A stretch of 64,000 bases of DNA from Celoporthe dispersa (Eukaryota; Ascomycota; Sordariomycetes; Diaporthales; Cryphonectriaceae): assembly GCA_016584495.1 (NCBI GenBank), contig WAID01000010.1, forward strand, positions 372,001 through 436,000, written 5' to 3'. A program made the position numbers and the translations under genes. Below the pieces are notes generated by a model that saw only the letters and a program-made list of their open reading frames with translations, had not been told where the DNA came from and did no database searches. Below, one piece after another: positions 34,791-46,107 of this stretch. Numbering within the stretch: the first letter of the stretch is position 1; each line of letters opens with the position of its first letter.

Positions 34791-36541
34791 ATGCCGCGAC
34801 TCGGGTATACCAAGTCGCGCAATGGGTGTACGCGCTGCCGACAGAGGCGGGTGAAGGTAGGTCACTTCCATCTGATGCCGATCCGTCTGTCGACTACATG
34901 TGCAACCACGACCCCGAGCACACGGTCGCGCCTGCTGTTTTTGTCTCTCCCGCTGTCCAAGCTTGTAGCAAGTGATGACGCGTCTTGGAGTCGCTCTTGG
35001 CCTTCTTAACTAATCATCCCTCCCACCCCCTCTCTTTGACAGTGCGATGAGAAGAGGCCCTGTGCGGCATGCATAAGACACGATGTGAGGTGCAGCCTGC
35101 TCGACAACCCTCCTCCGCCGGGGGGCTCGTCGAGGCGGGAGCCGCCCGCAAAGTCGAGACACCGCGCGGTCAGCATCAACTCGAGCATCAGCCCTGAGAG
35201 CTCTGCGGCCAGCGTCACCACCACTGACCCGGTAAGAGAGCCCTCACCCGTCCACCCCCTCGCGCAGGGCAGGGCAGGACACGGCAGGGCACGGCAGCAT
35301 CTCCCTGTCTGCTCCTCTCTCCCTCCTGCCACGCGCTGGGGAGACATCTGCCGTCGAGCTCAGTTCTGACAGGCCTTGTGTGCGAACAGAGGCGCTCTCT
35401 CACGGACTTTAGCCAGTCGCCCTCGTCCGCTTTCATGGCCCGAACCCCCAGCGATCTCACCGAGGTGCCAGCCTCCGAGCCGCCCAGCTATGTCGACCCG
35501 GACGGACGCAGCCGGGCGGCCCAGGCGCACACGGCAGCCGAGACCGCGTTCCCCTACTTTGACAAGTTCATGCTCCCCCTCGGCGGCGAGAGGGAGTCGG
35601 CGTGGATCCAGGACCTCGAGCTGATGCACCACTACAGCGTGGTCACGGCGCTGACCCTCCCCAGGGCCCAGGACGAGCCCCACGTCTGGCAGCAGCAGGC
35701 CCCCAAGCTCTCGTTCCAGTACCCCTTCGTCATGCACCAGATCCTCGCCGTGGCCGCCTTCCACATGGCCTACCTGCAGCCCGAGCGCCGCAGCGAGCTC
35801 CTCCTGCACGCCTCCCAGCACCAGAACAGGTCTATCGAGGGCATGCGGGGCCACCTGGCCGATATCACCCCCGAGAACTGCCACGCGCTCTTCATGGCCT
35901 CTTCCCTCCTGCTCGTCGGGGCCTTCGCCTCCTTCGCCAACAGCAGGCCCAGCAACTCGTCGCCGCTGACCGTCGTCGGCCACCGCCCGCCCACCGTCGA
36001 GGACATGATCGACGTCTTCATCATGGACAGGGGCGTGGCCAGCGTGCTCCAGTCGTCCGAGCCCATCATCCAGGCGGGCTACTTCCGCGACCTCTTCCAC
36101 TACAAGGCACACAAGAAGGTCAACCCCTTCATGGAGCAGGTGGCCAGGGAGCTCCGCACCCTCGAGGGCCTGATCAGCCAGGACGAGAGCCTCGGCCGCG
36201 TCGTGCGTATCCTCGTCAACCTCGAGATCACCAAGCTCGTCGACGCCGTCGAGAAGGCCGTCATGACCACCAGGGACTCCGAGATGCGCGTCACCACGTA
36301 CTGGCCCATCACCATCGCGGAGGACTACATCACCCTGCTGCGACAGCGGAACGAGGCCGCCCTGCTGGTCCTGGTCTACTACTGCTGTGTTGTGCACAAG
36401 GCCGAGGAGAAGAACTGGTTCCTCAGGCGCTGGGGCATCAGCGTGGCTGCCGACGTAGACAAGCACATCTCGCCGAGGTGGCGAGGCGCCATCAAGTGGC
36501 CGCTCGAGCAGCTGGCACAGAGCGGTCTCCTCACAACCTGA
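34791..36541 (+). CDS. Zn2Cys6 transcription factor, Upc2-like
   Basis: Three exons, 34791-34856, 35043-35231 and 35390-36541, all phase 0, give 468 residues. The zinc cluster is C13-x2-C16-x6-C23-x5-C29-x2-C32-x6-C39 within GYTKSRNGCTRCRQRRVK and CDEKRPCAACIRHDVRC. The N-terminal cluster starting 13 residues in, a short Ser/Pro linker and one all-helical C-terminal domain (MHHYSVVTALTLPR, FVMHQILAVAAFHMAYLQ, CHALFMASSLLLVGAF) resemble the Upc2/Ecm22-type regulators, which in yeast sense sterol. Whether this one does is unknown. The first intron (186 nt) interrupts the cluster right before C23. It lacks the classic fungal_trans motif of the 27874 gene. Confidence 0.9.
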
Positions 36542-36963
36542 ACAGGCAGGCCAGGGAGGTCATGAGCATCACGTTTTGGGCCGGAGGAGGAAAGATGGAT
36601 GGGGGATGGGGGGTTGGCGTCAGGTATACCTATAAGGGATTCTTAATTATAATCAAATGCAACGTATCGTGTTCCACTCTGTATTGAAGGCCCAACTGTC
36701 GGATGTGCATCATTGGCGAATCTCAGTCTGAAGGGGTGTGTCTGCACACGAGGATTACAAGGCATCACCACTCGACTTGAACCTGATTTAAAGCTACCTC
36801 TTATGGATACGGCTACACGATACGATGTTTGTGTGCTGATGGTGAGAGCGAAACAGCACATTTATAGGACAGGAAGTTAGGAACACAAGGATTGCCCCAT
36901 GCACACATCCTTGATGAAGTCTGAGGGACCGTCTTCCCTCGGGCTACTACCGCCTGCCGATAA
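36542..36963. other. Convergent 3' region
   Basis: 422 bases between the 3' ends of the Upc2-like regulator and the protease; nothing supported. Confidence 0.5.
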
Positions 36964-38342
36964 TCAAGCAGCCCCGTTGTACGCCATCAGATTCGCAGTT
37001 CCGTTGGGAACACCCGTGAGCACACCCTGGATAGCTAGGTCCTTCAGGTGTGAGACGACGTCCCCGGGCTTGGTATAGTTCGTCTTGCCCATCAAATACA
37101 ACAACAGCCCTGCAACGTGTGGAGTAGCCATTGACGTGCCAGACTTGACAGCATAGGCGTGACGGGAGCTCGGTGACGCCGACTCGATACCCGTACCAGG
37201 AGCGAGGATGTCGACCACATCGCCAAAGTTAGAGTAGACTGCGAACTCATTTGTGATGTTCGTGGCACCCACCGTCACGGCATTGGGCGCAGAAGCCGGA
37301 GAATACTGCGATGGTTGGGTTCTCAGCACAGAGCGGATCTCGTCATGAATACCATTGCCGTGCTTACTTTGATGGCATCTGAGGCTGCATTGCCGGCTGC
37401 GACGACAGTCAAGATCCCAGATTCAAAGGCGCCCTGGATGGCATTGTTCTGTGCTGCAGAGTAACGACCACCTGGCTTCGGTCAGACCCGGACGTCTCCT
37501 CCAGCCCGTGAGTTGCATTGTCAGGATGCTTACCGAGACTCATGTTGATGACAGACCGAGATTCCCGCTTCTTCAACTCGATGTCCCGCACGGCCCAGGT
37601 GTATCCAGCCAGGATGTCCGAGAACTTTGCATAGCTTTTACGCATCACCTTCACAGCAATGATTGTTGCACCTTTGGCCACGCCGTACTTTCGGCCGCCA
37701 ATGATGCCGGCGACGTGAGTCCCGTGCCCCACACCGTCCGTGTGATTATTGTCAACGGCCCATTGGCTACTGGCGCGACCGCCAAAGTCTTTATGATCGT
37801 CCCGGACTCCAGTGTCGACAACGTAGGCGAAGGTACCGCGACCAGCACTGCTGTCGAACATATAATCTTTGGACCCGGACCCAGCACGGTGCGACAGGGC
37901 TCCCAGGCCCTATGAAGGCGCCTTGCGCTGCCTCTTCATCTCGAAGAGGTGGACGAACTGGTCGGGCTCGACGGCGGCCACCTGCGTCATGATCAGGGCA
38001 GGTCCTGACCGCAGGACTAGAGGTGAGGGCTTCCCCGTGACTTACATCAGGACTCTCTCTGATCTTTTGAATCGTTGCGCCGTCGAAGGATCCAGCGTAG
38101 CCCTGGAAGCCAGAGATGTTGTACCGCCTCTCAATGCCGGCGAGGATGTCGGCATCAAGGCTCCTGGAGTGGACCTCAGTGACCCACCCGTGATGCTCGC
38201 CGATCTGGCCTGTGGTAATGCCCTGCCGAAGAGTCACAATGTACTTGTTGGGAACAACATCGGGAAGCGTGGCGCGGATCTGTGACGTGAAGGTGAGAAA
38301 GACGAGGACTGGGAAGACAAGAAATGCCCTGAAGTTGTACAT
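36964..38342 (-). CDS. Subtilisin-like serine protease (S8, proteinase K type), in-frame TAG
   Basis: Four exons: 38046-38342, 37534-37981, 37368-37471 and 36964-37305, with GTAAGT or GTAAGC donors and 62-64-nt introns. It has a signal peptide, an inhibitor-I9 propeptide (NKYIVTLRQG, FDGATIQKIRESPD, VAAVEPDQFVHLF) and a mature S8 domain. Catalytic residues by this numbering are D155 (VVDTGV), H185 (GHGTHVAG) and S341 (SGTSMATPHVAG), with the oxyanion asparagine in VVAAGN. All are intact. However codon 123 (37910-37912) is TAG, exactly where relatives have the tryptophan of the PWGL motif. A single G-to-A change of TGG explains it. The product would be a secreted endoprotease if read through, misassembled or spliced around; otherwise a pseudogene of 396 codons. 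Confidence 0.82.
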
Positions 38343-40269
38343 TGCGACTGGTCGCCGAGGCCACGGGGCAGTAGGTATTGATAACTATGTTGGTGTCGTT
38401 GAAGCTGGCAAGGTGAAGGTGATGTTGAGGGGCGAGATGTGCTCAGAGGTTCAGTATCGTGCCCACGAACTGTAAATAAACAATTCCACCTAGAGAGTGG
38501 TGGATGGCACCTGCCCGAGGAGGCATCTCGGCTCTAGCAAGATGGAGGGCTCCTTCACTTCTTTGGATGCAGTGACAAGACGACTTCTGCCTAAGTGCGA
38601 AGTCGATATTAATGATAGCTTGCCTGGGATCTCATTTCCAGCCTGCATCAGGGCTGGCCATCCCTCTGGTGCGCGTATACAAAAGTACAGGTTCATGACC
38701 AACGCCACATTCCCTGCTTGATCTATTTCCCCTTGAAGGCGATTTGAGGACAGCCAATGAATCAATAGATTTCTGTAGCCTGTGATTCATACATATTAAT
38801 ACTTTATTGACTCAAACCATTCCTGGGTCCACGGTCCTGCCCGTTGTAGTGGTTGGTTAAACAAAAAAAACCCCCCTACACAACCTTTGAAGATTAATAC
38901 TGCGGACGGGGGTTGGGCTAGTCTGGGTTCTAAGTGGCGTTGGGCTCTCATGAACGGTTGGTGATCTTGGACCGAAGGACTGACCAGATTATGCGTGCCC
39001 AGGCATCCTTCACGGTATGCCCGCCCGCAAGTGACTCTTTTGCACATGAATGCTTGCACTTCTTTCTCTCTAGAGCCCACATAGTACAGCAAGACGGGAC
39101 ACGAAAAGGAGAGGCTAACAGGGATACACATGTCTCTCGAACCCACGATCCAGCTGACCAAAAGATAGCTCGAGACTTGTGTTCTGCTCTCGACTACTAG
39201 AGACGACCCATATTTGATCTGGTCTGGACGGTGGCTCTATCTTTGGCGGCCACTATGCAGGTTGCGGCATCGGGCGATGTCCGGTTCTACAAAGGCAGCG
39301 CTACGTTCCGCATGGCTTGAAAAGCATGACTGCTTTTCCCAATTTTTTAATCAACCAGATACACACCGGCGGCCTTTGACAGGGAAGACTGCTCCCAAAA
39401 AGTGGACCATGGTACTGCATGTGCAGTGACTTGGGGTTTTATTGTGCTTATCGCGCGTGCAAAAGGACCTCGAAAGGCCGGCACTCTCATAATAACTAGG
39501 TGCTCTCGTTTCCCATGGCTACGCCCTCCTCACCCGTTGTCGCCACCGTCTGCTACCTCAGTCGACGGCCCGGGCGGTGAAGCAGCACAATAAAATCACC
39601 GAACTCTCGGTAGGTGGCCTTATCGAGGATCAAGTCTCAGCAAGAAAAAGAAGAGAAAAAAAAGAAGAGAAGAAAAAGCTCGTGTGTCTCACATCGATGC
39701 AACCTCCCCCCTCAACGATCGTGCTACCCGCCTGCGCCACTAGGCCCAACGCAGATTTGACAACCTTGACAGCCAAGGCTTATCACAGCGCGCAGAACGA
39801 CGTTGCGGAAATTGCCATCAGATTTGGTGCTTACGATTGGTTATCCTCGTTTCCAACGTTTTCGTATTAGACCATGAATTAATACTGCTATTAATCCACC
39901 ATGTGGTGCCTCTGCAGCTCATCACCTTCCCTTCGGCGACAAAAAAAAAAAAATCGATGTAACCTGTGGACAACCCTCGGACGCCTCTCTTAGCAAAGCC
40001 CGGGCCTCTCCGCACGGAGAATACCCTGTATTTTAAGCTTAATTCCCTTGATTAATACGAGTCGTTGGCCACTCTCTTTATCGGCGTTGACTTTCATTCT
40101 CCACACGACTGAGCAGCAGACGTTTTTGTTCCCTCCTCCATCACCTACCGGGTTCCTTTCTTTTCCTTCCTCCTCTTTGTCTCCATGCATTGATTCAACG
40201 GTCGTTTCCTATTTCCCAATACCCAAAGTTTCTTGATCCATATTTTCTGGTCCACTTACTCTCGTTATC
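38343..40269. other. Divergent intergenic region
   Basis: 1.9 kb between the start of the protease and the start of the PAN/GPI protein. No protein-like frame is seen. An A-rich purine tract lies at about 39640-39678 and A13 at about 39940-39952. Confidence 0.5.
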
Positions 40270-41107
40270 ATGAAGCTCTACACACCCACCATTCTGCTTG
40301 GCCTGGCCGTGCCAACACTGTCCGATATCACATGCGGCATCGCACATGGTTACGACCGAGGTACAAACGCGTACTTCTACAGCGGCGACGGGAGCCTGTC
40401 GACGTTTGATCTCTGCTCTGCCAAGTGTCTGTCAGACTCGAAATGTCAGAGTTTTGCCTTTGGCGACTCGGAATGTCTGCTGTACTCAACACCACTGTAG
40501 GTACCCAGGGCTACCCCCGAAGATCACCTCGCAGAGATAACCAAGCAATGGCTAATTAAACCGGGTATGCAGTGATACCAATTTCCGGCAGCAATCCGAC
40601 TCGCCGTTTTTATTCTACGACCGGGACTGTGCCGAGGTCCAGTCAACATCCACCTTTGCGACCGTCATGCCATCGACGACGCCCGCCACCCAAGAGGTAT
40701 CCACGACCGCAGACGCGTCTGCGACCTCAGAAGATTCTACTCCGACCACTGCCTCGGCAGCTCCTGCCACACAGTCCAACCAGCAGAGCGCATCTTCTCA
40801 AGACGACGGCTCGTCATCGCAGAGCGACCCCTCCGCAACAGGAGATGGTGGCGCCGGGGGACAGACAGCGACAAGTACAGACGTATCCACAGCCTCGGCG
40901 ACAACGACCACGGGTGCAGAGGCTGGCACTTCATCAGGCTCCAAGGCTAGCGGCTCATCGTCGTCTCATACCGGCACCGGCTCGTCGAGTACTTCGTCAT
41001 CTACCTCCGCGGCATCTGCGCAGTCTGCTGCGTCGGCTGTCCTCCTTAAGTGTGGCTGGTGGTTAGGAGCCTCTATTCTGTGCTCTTCCTTCCTTGCCTG
41101 GGTCTAG
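40270..41107 (+). CDS. Secreted PAN/apple-like protein with GPI-type C-terminus
   Basis: Exons 40270-40496 and 40573-41107 (GTAGGT donor, 76-nt intron, GCAG end) give 253 residues. A signal peptide of about 18 residues is followed by a six-Cys apple-like module (TCGIAHGYD, FDLCSAKCLSDSKCQSFAFG, CLLYSTPL, FYDRDCAEV). A long Ser/Thr/Ala-rich stalk of about 140 residues, likely O-mannosylated, leads to a hydrophobic C-terminus (VLLKCGWWLGASILCSSFLAWV) that fits a GPI-anchor signal with small residues just before. This is the layout of fungal cell-wall proteins. PAN modules bind protein or carbohydrate; the ligand is unknown. Confidence 0.85.
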
Positions 41108-42011
41108 ACATACTGCCCTGATCTTGAAGGACGATCTTCAGCGAATAATGATGAGTTTATGGTCTAGCGTACATAACGATGGACGACAGGTTGATATAAT
41201 TGTAACGTGGCTGGGCTTACAAAAGGCAGATCTCCGAGGACGGGGTTGCTTTGAGACGTGTGAGCCACCTAATGGAAATGACTTTAATATAACCATGTTG
41301 ATAGCACTGAGCTTTTTCAGGCTAAAGCCCTGCTATATATATATACATATATGCTCAACCTATGAATTCTCTCTTTCCGTGGAAGGCTGCAGATGGCTAG
41401 CTATTATGACAGGCCAAGATAATGAATACAATTCATAACGTCTTGGCGAGACCACGAATATTTGATTGGACCCTGAGCGATCAGCACTGCAGACCAATTC
41501 TGAGACAACACAGCCTACTTTAAGAGGAAGCAAGGGATAGAACCCCAGAAGGTTCCATCAATCTGAGCAAGGGCCTATGTGTACTTCTGTACCTCCGAGC
41601 TGGGAAATTTCTATAGAGAAGGGAGGTATCTGGCTGAAGGGATGTCAGTCATGTCACACACGCCTAGAAACACCCTCCAAAGACGGAAATTGCATCTCGC
41701 TAGGATTAGGAAAGCAGTGGAGCATGATGCATATCGACTTGCATAGCGACAAGCTGACTTCTTCTAGAGATGTTTGATCATTGTATACGATTCGCATGGT
41801 GAGGAAGAATCAAGATCTGCGCAAGGCCTGGGACGTGTCCTGATAGGCACCTGCCCTTCCTACTAAGCAGATACCTTCCCGTTGCCTGGCTTGCTGCCCT
41901 CCTTTCCCTCCTCCTTTCCTTGTCTCCCTTACTTCTGTGGCGCAGTCTCTAGGTAGAGTATTTCCTGTCACATCTCTCCTACCCGGCTGAGCTTAAGTCC
42001 CGATCATAGCC
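41108..42011. other. Convergent 3' region
   Basis: Between the ends of the PAN/GPI gene and the Nudix gene. A short AT alternation lies at 41335-41351. No gene is seen. Confidence 0.5.
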
Positions 42012-42637
42012 TCATGGCGCTGATGGGAGCCCCTGAAACAGGTGATCAAGATTTGGTGACTGTTTCAGAAGGTTTTGAATCGGCAAGAATAGCTCTTCTG
42101 CTTTGAACTGGTGAAGGTCACCAAGGTGCATCCAGACCCACTCCTCACACTTATCTGGCTCCAGGAGCTGTTGGACGAAGCAGTGATCAGCGGTTGGGAG
42201 GGAAAGAAGAGAAAAGAAAATGCCACCCAAGATATATTCAACACGTTTGTACCTACCTGAGGTTGTTGCTGCGGGTTAGACATCGTACAGAGGACAAACA
42301 AAGTGACGTAGTGGGTGCCCAGCTCTGTGAAGACATCGTTGGTGACGTTCGCGATCTTCACCCCCTTCACCTTGAGCCCTGTTTCCTCCATGGTCTCCCT
42401 CTCGGCGCACTCGATGATGCCTTCACCGTGCTCAAGGTGGCCCCCAGGAAAGGCCCACTGCCCTTGAACCATTTGATATTCAATCAGCATCATCAGGATC
42501 ACTATCATGCGAATCGCCAGAGCAGACGAACCTGCTCCGTGGCTGCCAATGCGCCGCCCCAAGATGACGCGTCCATCCGGGCCCCGGATCACAGCAGCTA
42601 CGCCGACACGTGGGTTTGCCTTTGATGTCGATGGCAT
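42012..42637 (-). CDS. Nudix hydrolase, NUDT15/MTH2-like
   Basis: Three exons, 42532-42637, 42257-42462 and 42012-42167, give 155 residues. The Nudix box is complete at residues 43-65: G43-x5-E49-x7-R57-E58-x2-E61-E62-x-G64 (GHLEHGEGIIECAERETMEE), coordinating Mg2+. The opening VGVAAVIRGPDGRVILGRR and the size match the NUDT15/MTH2 type, which removes oxidised or abnormal dNTPs and NTPs; the substrate here is an inference. Intron 1 (42463-42531, 69 nt, unusual GTTCGT donor) keeps the frame and has no stop, so an unspliced product would carry 23 hydrophobic extra residues just before QWAFPGG. Intron 2 is 89 nt. No targeting signal is seen. Confidence 0.9.
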
Positions 42638-43474
42638 TTTGTTTTTATTTTTTTTTATTAAAAACTCTCAAGTATGGATGAAACGATCGGTGGAGGAAGT
42701 CTGCCTTATCAGGATAGGACAATGTGGTCTTGTAGAGCTGACTAGGATCAATTTTGTATTTTCTTTTTTCTTCTTTTTGGCTAAGATTGAAATTTTTCAT
42801 GCACCGATACGCAGCGTTTACTTTGGTTCTAAGCATGTGCAAGGGGGTTAGGGTCACGCATTTTGGATTCGCTAAGAGTGCCGAGCGCCATGATTTGATT
42901 GCGATGCTTTTCTGGTGGCGACTTTCCGCGCAGCCCGAGATGATATCGGAATGCAGGGCAGACGAAAAGCAAGTTGAGTCACAAGGGGGGGGAGGGACAG
43001 CCGGACAGGCACTCCGACGCGAGATTACTAAAGTCAAAATACGATATAGCGCACAGATATATGTAGGACGTCACAGGAGAGATTTTATAGATAAGGAGAA
43101 GGACAAGAAGAAGAATGAGAAGAAGACGAACAAGGACAACCACAAGAAGAAGCAAGCTATGTATTCTACGGCAGACCAGACAGAACCAATACGGGCCTCC
43201 TTGGCCTCGCGATGCACTCCGTGATCCAGGGATTTGCAGTTAATTAAGCTGGGGGATCGCAATGGGTTTGACTGGAACGGATTCCACATTCAGGATCCAC
43301 CCTCATAAGTCTCACTGTAGGAATAAAATTTGTTGGTCATACTTTGACTCCGAGTGTTCCAGTCTAGTGCACTGCCTGACCTCGACACGGTGGCGGGTAG
43401 CAATCTGCTCATTGGCCCAGCCGAGACCTGTAGAAGTGTGTGGCGTTTCATAGAAGGAGCTTTTCCTGGCCCAG

Positions 43475-43509
43475 ACACACACACACACACACACACACAT
43501 ACACACACA
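43475..43509. repeat. (AC)n microsatellite
   Basis: AC dinucleotides with one AT step, intergenic. Confidence 0.95.
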
Positions 43510-43954
43510 GTAGATGATTAATAGTCTATATCAACAGTGAGTGAGCAGTACACACACCTTTTGCCCCCAACGCTTGACGGCTAAGCCCTCTTCACCTCCC
43601 TCTTCACCTCCACGTCGCATCGTCGTCACCTGACTGACTAACCATCCAACCTCCCAGCTTGGATCAAGACAGCAGAGGAAGGAACGAGATTTATCATCCA
43701 CCCACCACCCACACACACACACCAGGCACCCCTTTCTTCACGATGAATTTCGCTCCCCCGACCTTGGTGAGCCAGTCTACACTGTAATGACAGACAAAGC
43801 ACGAGATCGCGACCTAGAACAATCACTCGAAACCTGGCAAACAGCACAATTGCTGCGCTGTCTCATTCACACATCATTTCCTGATATCACAAAGCTGCTC
43901 TCCCCTCCAAAGAGGCAAGATCAATTCACTAGATAGGGAGGGATAGCTACATTA

Positions 43955-43957
<3 letters not shown>

Positions 43958-43987
<30 letters not shown>
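43958..43987. repeat. (CT)n pyrimidine tract
   Basis: About 15 CT units, some 270 bp upstream of the start codon at 44260, on the coding strand. Confidence 0.95.
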
Positions 43988-43989
<2 letters not shown>

Positions 43990-44259
43990 CTCCCTCTCTC
44001 CCCCGACTCACATACACTCAACCTCATCCTTGTGCACAACTCATCGCGGTGGGCGCGGTGAACGACATCTAAGCCCACAGACCAATCAATCACGTCATCA
44101 TCACTTGTAGCAGCAGGGCAAAGGCCGCTTCTTCTTTTCCTAAAAAATTGACGCATACTTTGAGTCCTACACCTCCACCTTCTCCACTGCCTGCCTCCGT
44201 TTTATCGCACGCAGAGGAGGGGCAAGGACAGGTCACAAGCCAAAACGGACACCTTCATC

Positions 44260-46107
44260 ATGGCGCCGACAGCTGGTATCACCGTTGATGCGGCGGAGGA
44301 CGCCGCTCAGAGCAGGCTGACCCTATTCGCTATGCTCAAGGACACCCACAAGGAGCTCAAGGAGATCGATCGGCAACGTGAGTCCCTTAGAGGCGAGATC
44401 ACCAGTCTATACAATGCGATCGGCCAAGCGCAGTCCACCTACTGGAGGAACCAGTCTAGGGTCTTCGAGAGCTTCGTCGCAGCGGGTGGTGTGAACAACT
44501 TCGAGCAGTGGCGCAGCAAGTTCGCTAGGAAGGAGTCAGCTGAGGCCAAGAGGGTCGCCCAAGACCAAGCCGTCCTTCGCTCGCAGATTGCTTATCAACA
44601 CAGCTCGATAGCACGACTCGACGAGGAGTACTGGGCCAGGTGGCAGGTTTGCATGGACTACATATCGGACGAGCCTTGCAGGCCTTGCGAGACGCCGCCA
44701 CCGCAACACCCGAGGCCTGCGGAAGCGCCGGATCCATCAGCGCCTCAGCACCAGAGTCCAACGCTGACCGCTGCCGCGGCCTCATCCCCACCGGGGCCTG
44801 GACCGTCTTACACTGCTGCTGCAGCTCCGCCGGCACCAGACACGCCCCAGTATCATGGCAAGATGGCCAGTGAGAACCAGGAGCAGCCAGGTCAGCAACA
44901 ATCGAGCTCCGCTTCGACCTCATTTCCGGGCGTGATCAACGTGGTACCGGGCCACGTCTACCAGGCATACTACCAGCATCCCTCATCGGCCGAGAGGGGT
45001 TGGTACATGGCATTATCATTACCTTTTGATGGTGATGCCTGGGCGAAGGACGTCAATCTGGATTTCGCCATGAACATGATGGACCTCCAAGACGGCTTCC
45101 CAGATTGCTATATCCCCGAACTCAAGCAGATCCATCATGAAGGCGCAGACGGCAGCGTCACATCTGCGGAGACCATCTCGAGTCTCAAGAGCTGGGCGCC
45201 AGGCTACGAGGACGGAGGGCCGGGCGTCGAGGAGCGGCGTTTCCTGTTCCTCTTCTTTGATGACCGAAAGCCTGCAAAGCTCAAGATCCCAGCGAGGCCA
45301 GGACAGAAGATGACATTTACCAAGTCGGCCCTGTCCAACATGCCTATCGACTGGGTTGCCGCGAGCGACCTGCGCCCCGCGAATGTTAAGGTGCACGGGT
45401 CTGTGCGGGGCCGGAAGACTGCGGAGAAGTTCAAGAAGATGATGGAGTCCCTTGCCAGCTTGGAGGCGGGTGCCACAGCGAGTATGAGAAGCGAAACCCC
45501 TGGGCTCTCCGCCGACGCATCCATGTTCTCCTACCACGATCTCTCTCGCAGCTCGTCCATACCGCCAGCGCACGACGAGGGCCAAAAGGATGAGGAAATA
45601 CCTGCCCTTAGGAAGAGAGCCGTGGAAGCTATCAAGACGAGCCACAACGCGCAAGATGACCTGGACGACCCCACCTCGTTTGTGCCTGAGGCGGACAGAA
45701 TGGACATCGATGAAGATTACGCTGGCGCACCTAGCACGAACCACCACCAGGCTGCAAGCTCCGAGCGAGACGACCCGAAAATGTTCGACGAGGGCCTAGG
45801 TATGGACTATGATCTCGAAGTTTCGAAGATGTCCTCACAGCTGCCTCCTCTCCGAGGGCACCCGCCAGGCGGCCCATGTGTGTCTCGTGAACGACTGCCC
45901 AGCTTCAGCGAAATCTTCGGTGCCAGGCCATTCTTACTGTCACAGCGATCACCGACCTTTTCAAACCCGGCCGGATCCTTGTACCACCAGGAGCGGTTTG
46001 CCTCGATAGATTCGGGATGGCAGTCTCATGGTGGTGGAACGGTTGCGGATGATGAACCTCGGAATGCTGGTGGTCATGGGTCGCTTCACTATGGGACGGA
46101 GCCCTGA
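44260..46107 (+). CDS. Uncharacterised 615-residue protein with coiled coil and central domain
   Basis: A single open frame without introns. Residues about 20-125 are a charged helical, probably coiled-coil region (MLKDTHKELKEIDRQRESLRG). Residues about 130-220 are Pro/Ala/Gln-rich and probably disordered. A folded domain lies at about 222-394 (INVVPGHVYQAYYQHP, GWYMALSLPFDG, RRFLFLFFDDRKPAKLKIPA, IDWVAASDLRPANVKV). Its opening, in which a short peptide leads into a water-exposed W-Y strand, recalls small chromatin-reader barrels, but this is only a resemblance. The C-terminal 220 residues are Ser/Asp-rich and low in complexity. There is no signal or membrane segment, so it is probably nuclear or cytosolic. 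I cannot name the family. Confidence 0.85.
   Translation: MAPTAGITVDAAEDAAQSRLTLFAMLKDTHKELKEIDRQRESLRGEITSLYNAIGQAQSTYWRNQSRVFESFVAAGGVNNFEQWRSKFARKESAEAKRVAQDQAVLRSQIAYQHSSIARLDEEYWARWQVCMDYISDEPCRPCETPPPQHPRPAEAPDPSAPQHQSPTLTAAAASSPPGPGPSYTAAAAPPAPDTPQYHGKMASENQEQPGQQQSSSASTSFPGVINVVPGHVYQAYYQHPSSAERGWYMALSLPFDGDAWAKDVNLDFAMNMMDLQDGFPDCYIPELKQIHHEGADGSVTSAETISSLKSWAPGYEDGGPGVEERRFLFLFFDDRKPAKLKIPARPGQKMTFTKSALSNMPIDWVAASDLRPANVKVHGSVRGRKTAEKFKKMMESLASLEAGATASMRSETPGLSADASMFSYHDLSRSSSIPPAHDEGQKDEEIPALRKRAVEAIKTSHNAQDDLDDPTSFVPEADRMDIDEDYAGAPSTNHHQAASSERDDPKMFDEGLGMDYDLEVSKMSSQLPPLRGHPPGGPCVSRERLPSFSEIFGARPFLLSQRSPTFSNPAGSLYHQERFASIDSGWQSHGGGTVADDEPRNAGGHGSLHYGTEP

Larger units (their letters stand above)
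42638..44259. other. Divergent promoter region with microsatellites
   Basis: No gene is seen. It contains an A/G-rich tract at about 43090-43155, (AC)n at 43475-43509 and (CT)n at 43958-43987. The last few hundred bases are leader of the 615-residue protein gene. Confidence 0.6.

Noticed and set aside
35360..36466. Minus-strand frame of 368 codons opposite the Upc2-like regulator
   Set aside because: It is a shadow of a GC-rich exon: no domain, Asp/Gly/Val-heavy composition, and the plus strand shows a clear zinc cluster protein.
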